Source: Phragmites australis
Lineage: Eukaryota; Streptophyta; Magnoliopsida; Poales; Poaceae
Assembly: GCF_958298935.1 (NCBI RefSeq)
Contig: NC_084922.1
Span: 7,876,501-7,940,500, forward strand
Direction of reading: 5' to 3'
Length of the DNA stretch: 64,000 nt
The notes under the pieces: generated by a model
Seen by the model: only the letters and a program-made list of their open reading frames with translations
The model's database searches: none
Told to the model about the DNA's origin: nothing
Made by a program: the position numbers and the translations under genes
Part shown: one piece after another, positions 62,093 to 64,000 of the stretch
Layout: each line of letters begins with the position of its first letter
Numbering within the stretch: position 1 is the first letter of the stretch

Positions 62093-63430
62093 TATAACTT
62101 TATAAGATAAATTAATGATTAAAATTTATTTTCTATGATTTTTTTAAATCAAAATATGTCTTAAATTCTTGAACGGATGAAGTATATTGCGAGCTAGTCA
62201 TAGCTTCTTCGGTGTCAGGAATGCAGTAGGACCCTTTAAAAAAAAGAGAGGAACGCAGTAGGACAACAGTCATACCATCTCCTGGGAGCGCATACAACAG
62301 TGTGCATGAAAAAGCGAAAACGGAGTCACGACACCATGGAGGCATGGTGAGCACGGACCACCCCCATGGTGCCGTGCTTCATCGCACCTACGAAACACTC
62401 TCAGAGGCACGTGCTTCTCCCCTGCCACTCCCACCCTGTACGTGCAGGACAACGAAGGAGTTCTTAGCTAGGCCTCAACAGTCAACACGTGCTTCTCTTC
62501 TCGCTAGGACCTTGCTCTCCGATTGTTTTTCTCTGGAGAAATCTGTCGCGAGAGTTTACTGAAAAAGTGTTTCTTCCTGCCCATGAGGAAAAAAAAAAGG
62601 TCTTCCTTCCTGCTGAACCGATCAGACGATTCAGACGCGCTCGGCCTTTGTTTCGCTGCCGCGAAGACCGAGCCGATGGCACGTTGGCAGCCAGGCGAGT
62701 CCTCATCTACTCGGCACTAAAGACCACGATTTTTTTTTTTTTGTCTTCTTCCACTTCTGCTACGAATCGATTTCTTCTCCGTGCTTGGAAATAACTGACA
62801 TTTTTTTCTCCCAAAAAAACTCGGTAGCTAGCACAGGGGAAAACGACCTGAGATCAAATGAAGACGCAACGCAGTGCAGTGGAGTTGAGTACGCAGCAGC
62901 ACAGGAGAAACACGCGTCACGCAACGCAGGACGATGTGACGACGGACGGAGTGGACAGCCGGAGCCACCGCACGGTGCGGGGACGTGACCCGTGACTCCG
63001 AGCCCAACGCGCCGTGTAACAGTAGCCAAAAGATCGATACGTATCCGCGGCGCCGCCCCACCTCCCTTCGCCGAACCGCGCCTGCTGAGAAGCTTTGCCT
63101 GCTTTCTCCGCCCGCCGCGCCACACCACACGGCGGCGGGGGGACTTCCACCGGCGACGACGCACGCAGGCGCCGTGTTGAGGAGTGGAGGGCAGGACGGT
63201 AGTTTCCGGCGCCGCGGGAAGGGTGGCGATCTGGATGAACCGGAAGGAGGTGAAGCCCCCGTCGCAAAGACTGCCTGGTCTCCGAGCTGACACCCGGCAG
63301 TCTGGCCGCTGCGCCACCCTGACGCCTGATACACTGGTTGCCAGTACTCTTGTCGTTGACGATTCGGCCGCTATGCGTAAGTGGCCCATGCTCAGGCCTT
63401 CCTTTCCCTCGCGCCCGTTTTTCACGCTAA
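62093..63430. other. Intergenic DNA with a GC-rich island
   Basis: From 62830 to 63300 the DNA is strongly GC-rich and open in several frames on both strands, including a 228-codon minus-strand frame (62760-63446). Translations are Arg/Ser/Pro-rich and lack domains, so this is more likely a promoter or leader CpG island than a coding gene. Confidence 0.35.
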
Positions 63431-63687
63431 AACCATCTCCAACCACGTTATTTTTTTTTCATTTCCTTCTTTATTTTCAAATCTGTTCTTTTTTATTTTT
63501 TCTCACTTCCAACCGCTGCTCTTTAAAGAGGTTTACGAAAGAAAATAAGAGAGAATCATAATATGAAAAAATAGTATGAGAAATCTTTTCGCAAAGAGAA
63601 TCATAAAGTGAAACCGTTAGAACACTGAAGCGAAAAATCCTTTACGAAGTGAACATAACTCGCGAAGGAAAATCGTTGAAAATGGCC
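63431..63687. mobile_element. Tourist-like MITE (257 bp), same family as 5665-5926
   Basis: It is flanked by TAA on both sides (63428-63430 and 63688-63690). The left end is AACCATCTCCAAC and the right end reverse-complements to GGCCATTTTCAAC. Reverse-complemented, it aligns from end to end with the MITE in the copia LTR, sharing segments such as GATTCTCTCTT and GAGAAAAAATAAA-type blocks. Confidence 0.72.
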
Positions 63688-64000
63688 TAACGGTGCGTTT
63701 AGTTGCAAGGCATGAGTATGGTCATCCTATTTTTATATATATATACATTTAAATTATATTTTCAGTTAGTGCATGAGATAAGCTGGTTTTCTGTTTGTTT
63801 AAAGTGATGAGAATGTACGAGATGAGAGTAATTAACTAAATTATATCTCTTAATTTTAAATAATAATAATTAATCATACACTAATCAACCTACACTAATA
63901 CTTATCAATATTAATATTATCATGATAATTATTAATTAACAACATAATATGTTAATTATCACTAATCATATTTTAATCGACACACAAATAGTGCACTAAT
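63688..64000. other. AT-rich end of the window
   Basis: Very AT-rich with ATTAATTA-type runs. No feature was recognised. Confidence 0.5.

Noticed and set aside
62760..63446. 228-codon minus-strand open frame
   Set aside because: It is open because of GC richness; other frames are open too, and the translation is Arg/Ser/Pro-rich without domains.

Overview
This is plant nuclear DNA from a grass, most likely a panicoid. The evidence is five GC-rich, intron-containing genes in AT-rich intergenic DNA, Tourist-, Stowaway- and CACTA-type small elements, and nested Ty1-copia and Ty3-gypsy retrotransposons. I could not run a search, so the species is not identified.

Layout. 2.6-11.2 kb (+): an NPH3-family gene in three exons. 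Its 7.2-kb first intron holds a decayed copia element on the opposite strand, and one LTR of that element carries a Tourist-like MITE. 11.75-14.8 kb (-): a seven-exon gene for a protein of about 816 residues with an HNH-nuclease-like core and a coiled-coil tail, convergent with the NPH3 gene. 15-35 kb: repeat-rich DNA with no gene I can support. It holds a Stowaway element, an inverted-repeat element, a gutted SIRE/Maximus-like copia element (-) whose remaining LTR is split by a 2.6-kb solo LTR with a perfect target duplication, a CACTA-like foldback element built around palindromes, and a 104-bp GA tract. 35.9-37.7 kb (+): an HHO/NIGT1-type G2-like MYB repressor gene in four exons. 38.7-48.0 kb (+): a full-length but broken gypsy element with two LTRs of about 955 bp. 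51.0-54.3 kb (+): an intronless DUF2921 (SWEET-like domain) membrane protein gene of 1088 residues. 54.6-55.7 kb (-): a two-exon, unusually short BES1/BZR1-family gene of 170 codons ending in an EAR motif. 56.3-59.3 kb (+): a second, internally deleted gypsy element. 59-64 kb: no supported gene, one Stowaway element and a second member of the Tourist-like family seen in the NPH3 intron.

The five genes do not form one pathway. Three have regulatory roles by family: NPH3 (blue-light and auxin-transport signalling), HHO/NIGT1 (nitrate and phosphate response repression) and BZR-type (brassinosteroid transcription). The most unusual item is the short BZR-type gene, which appears to join the DNA-binding domain almost directly to a repression motif. 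Exon boundaries were read from GT/AG sites and reading-frame continuity, with no transcript evidence.
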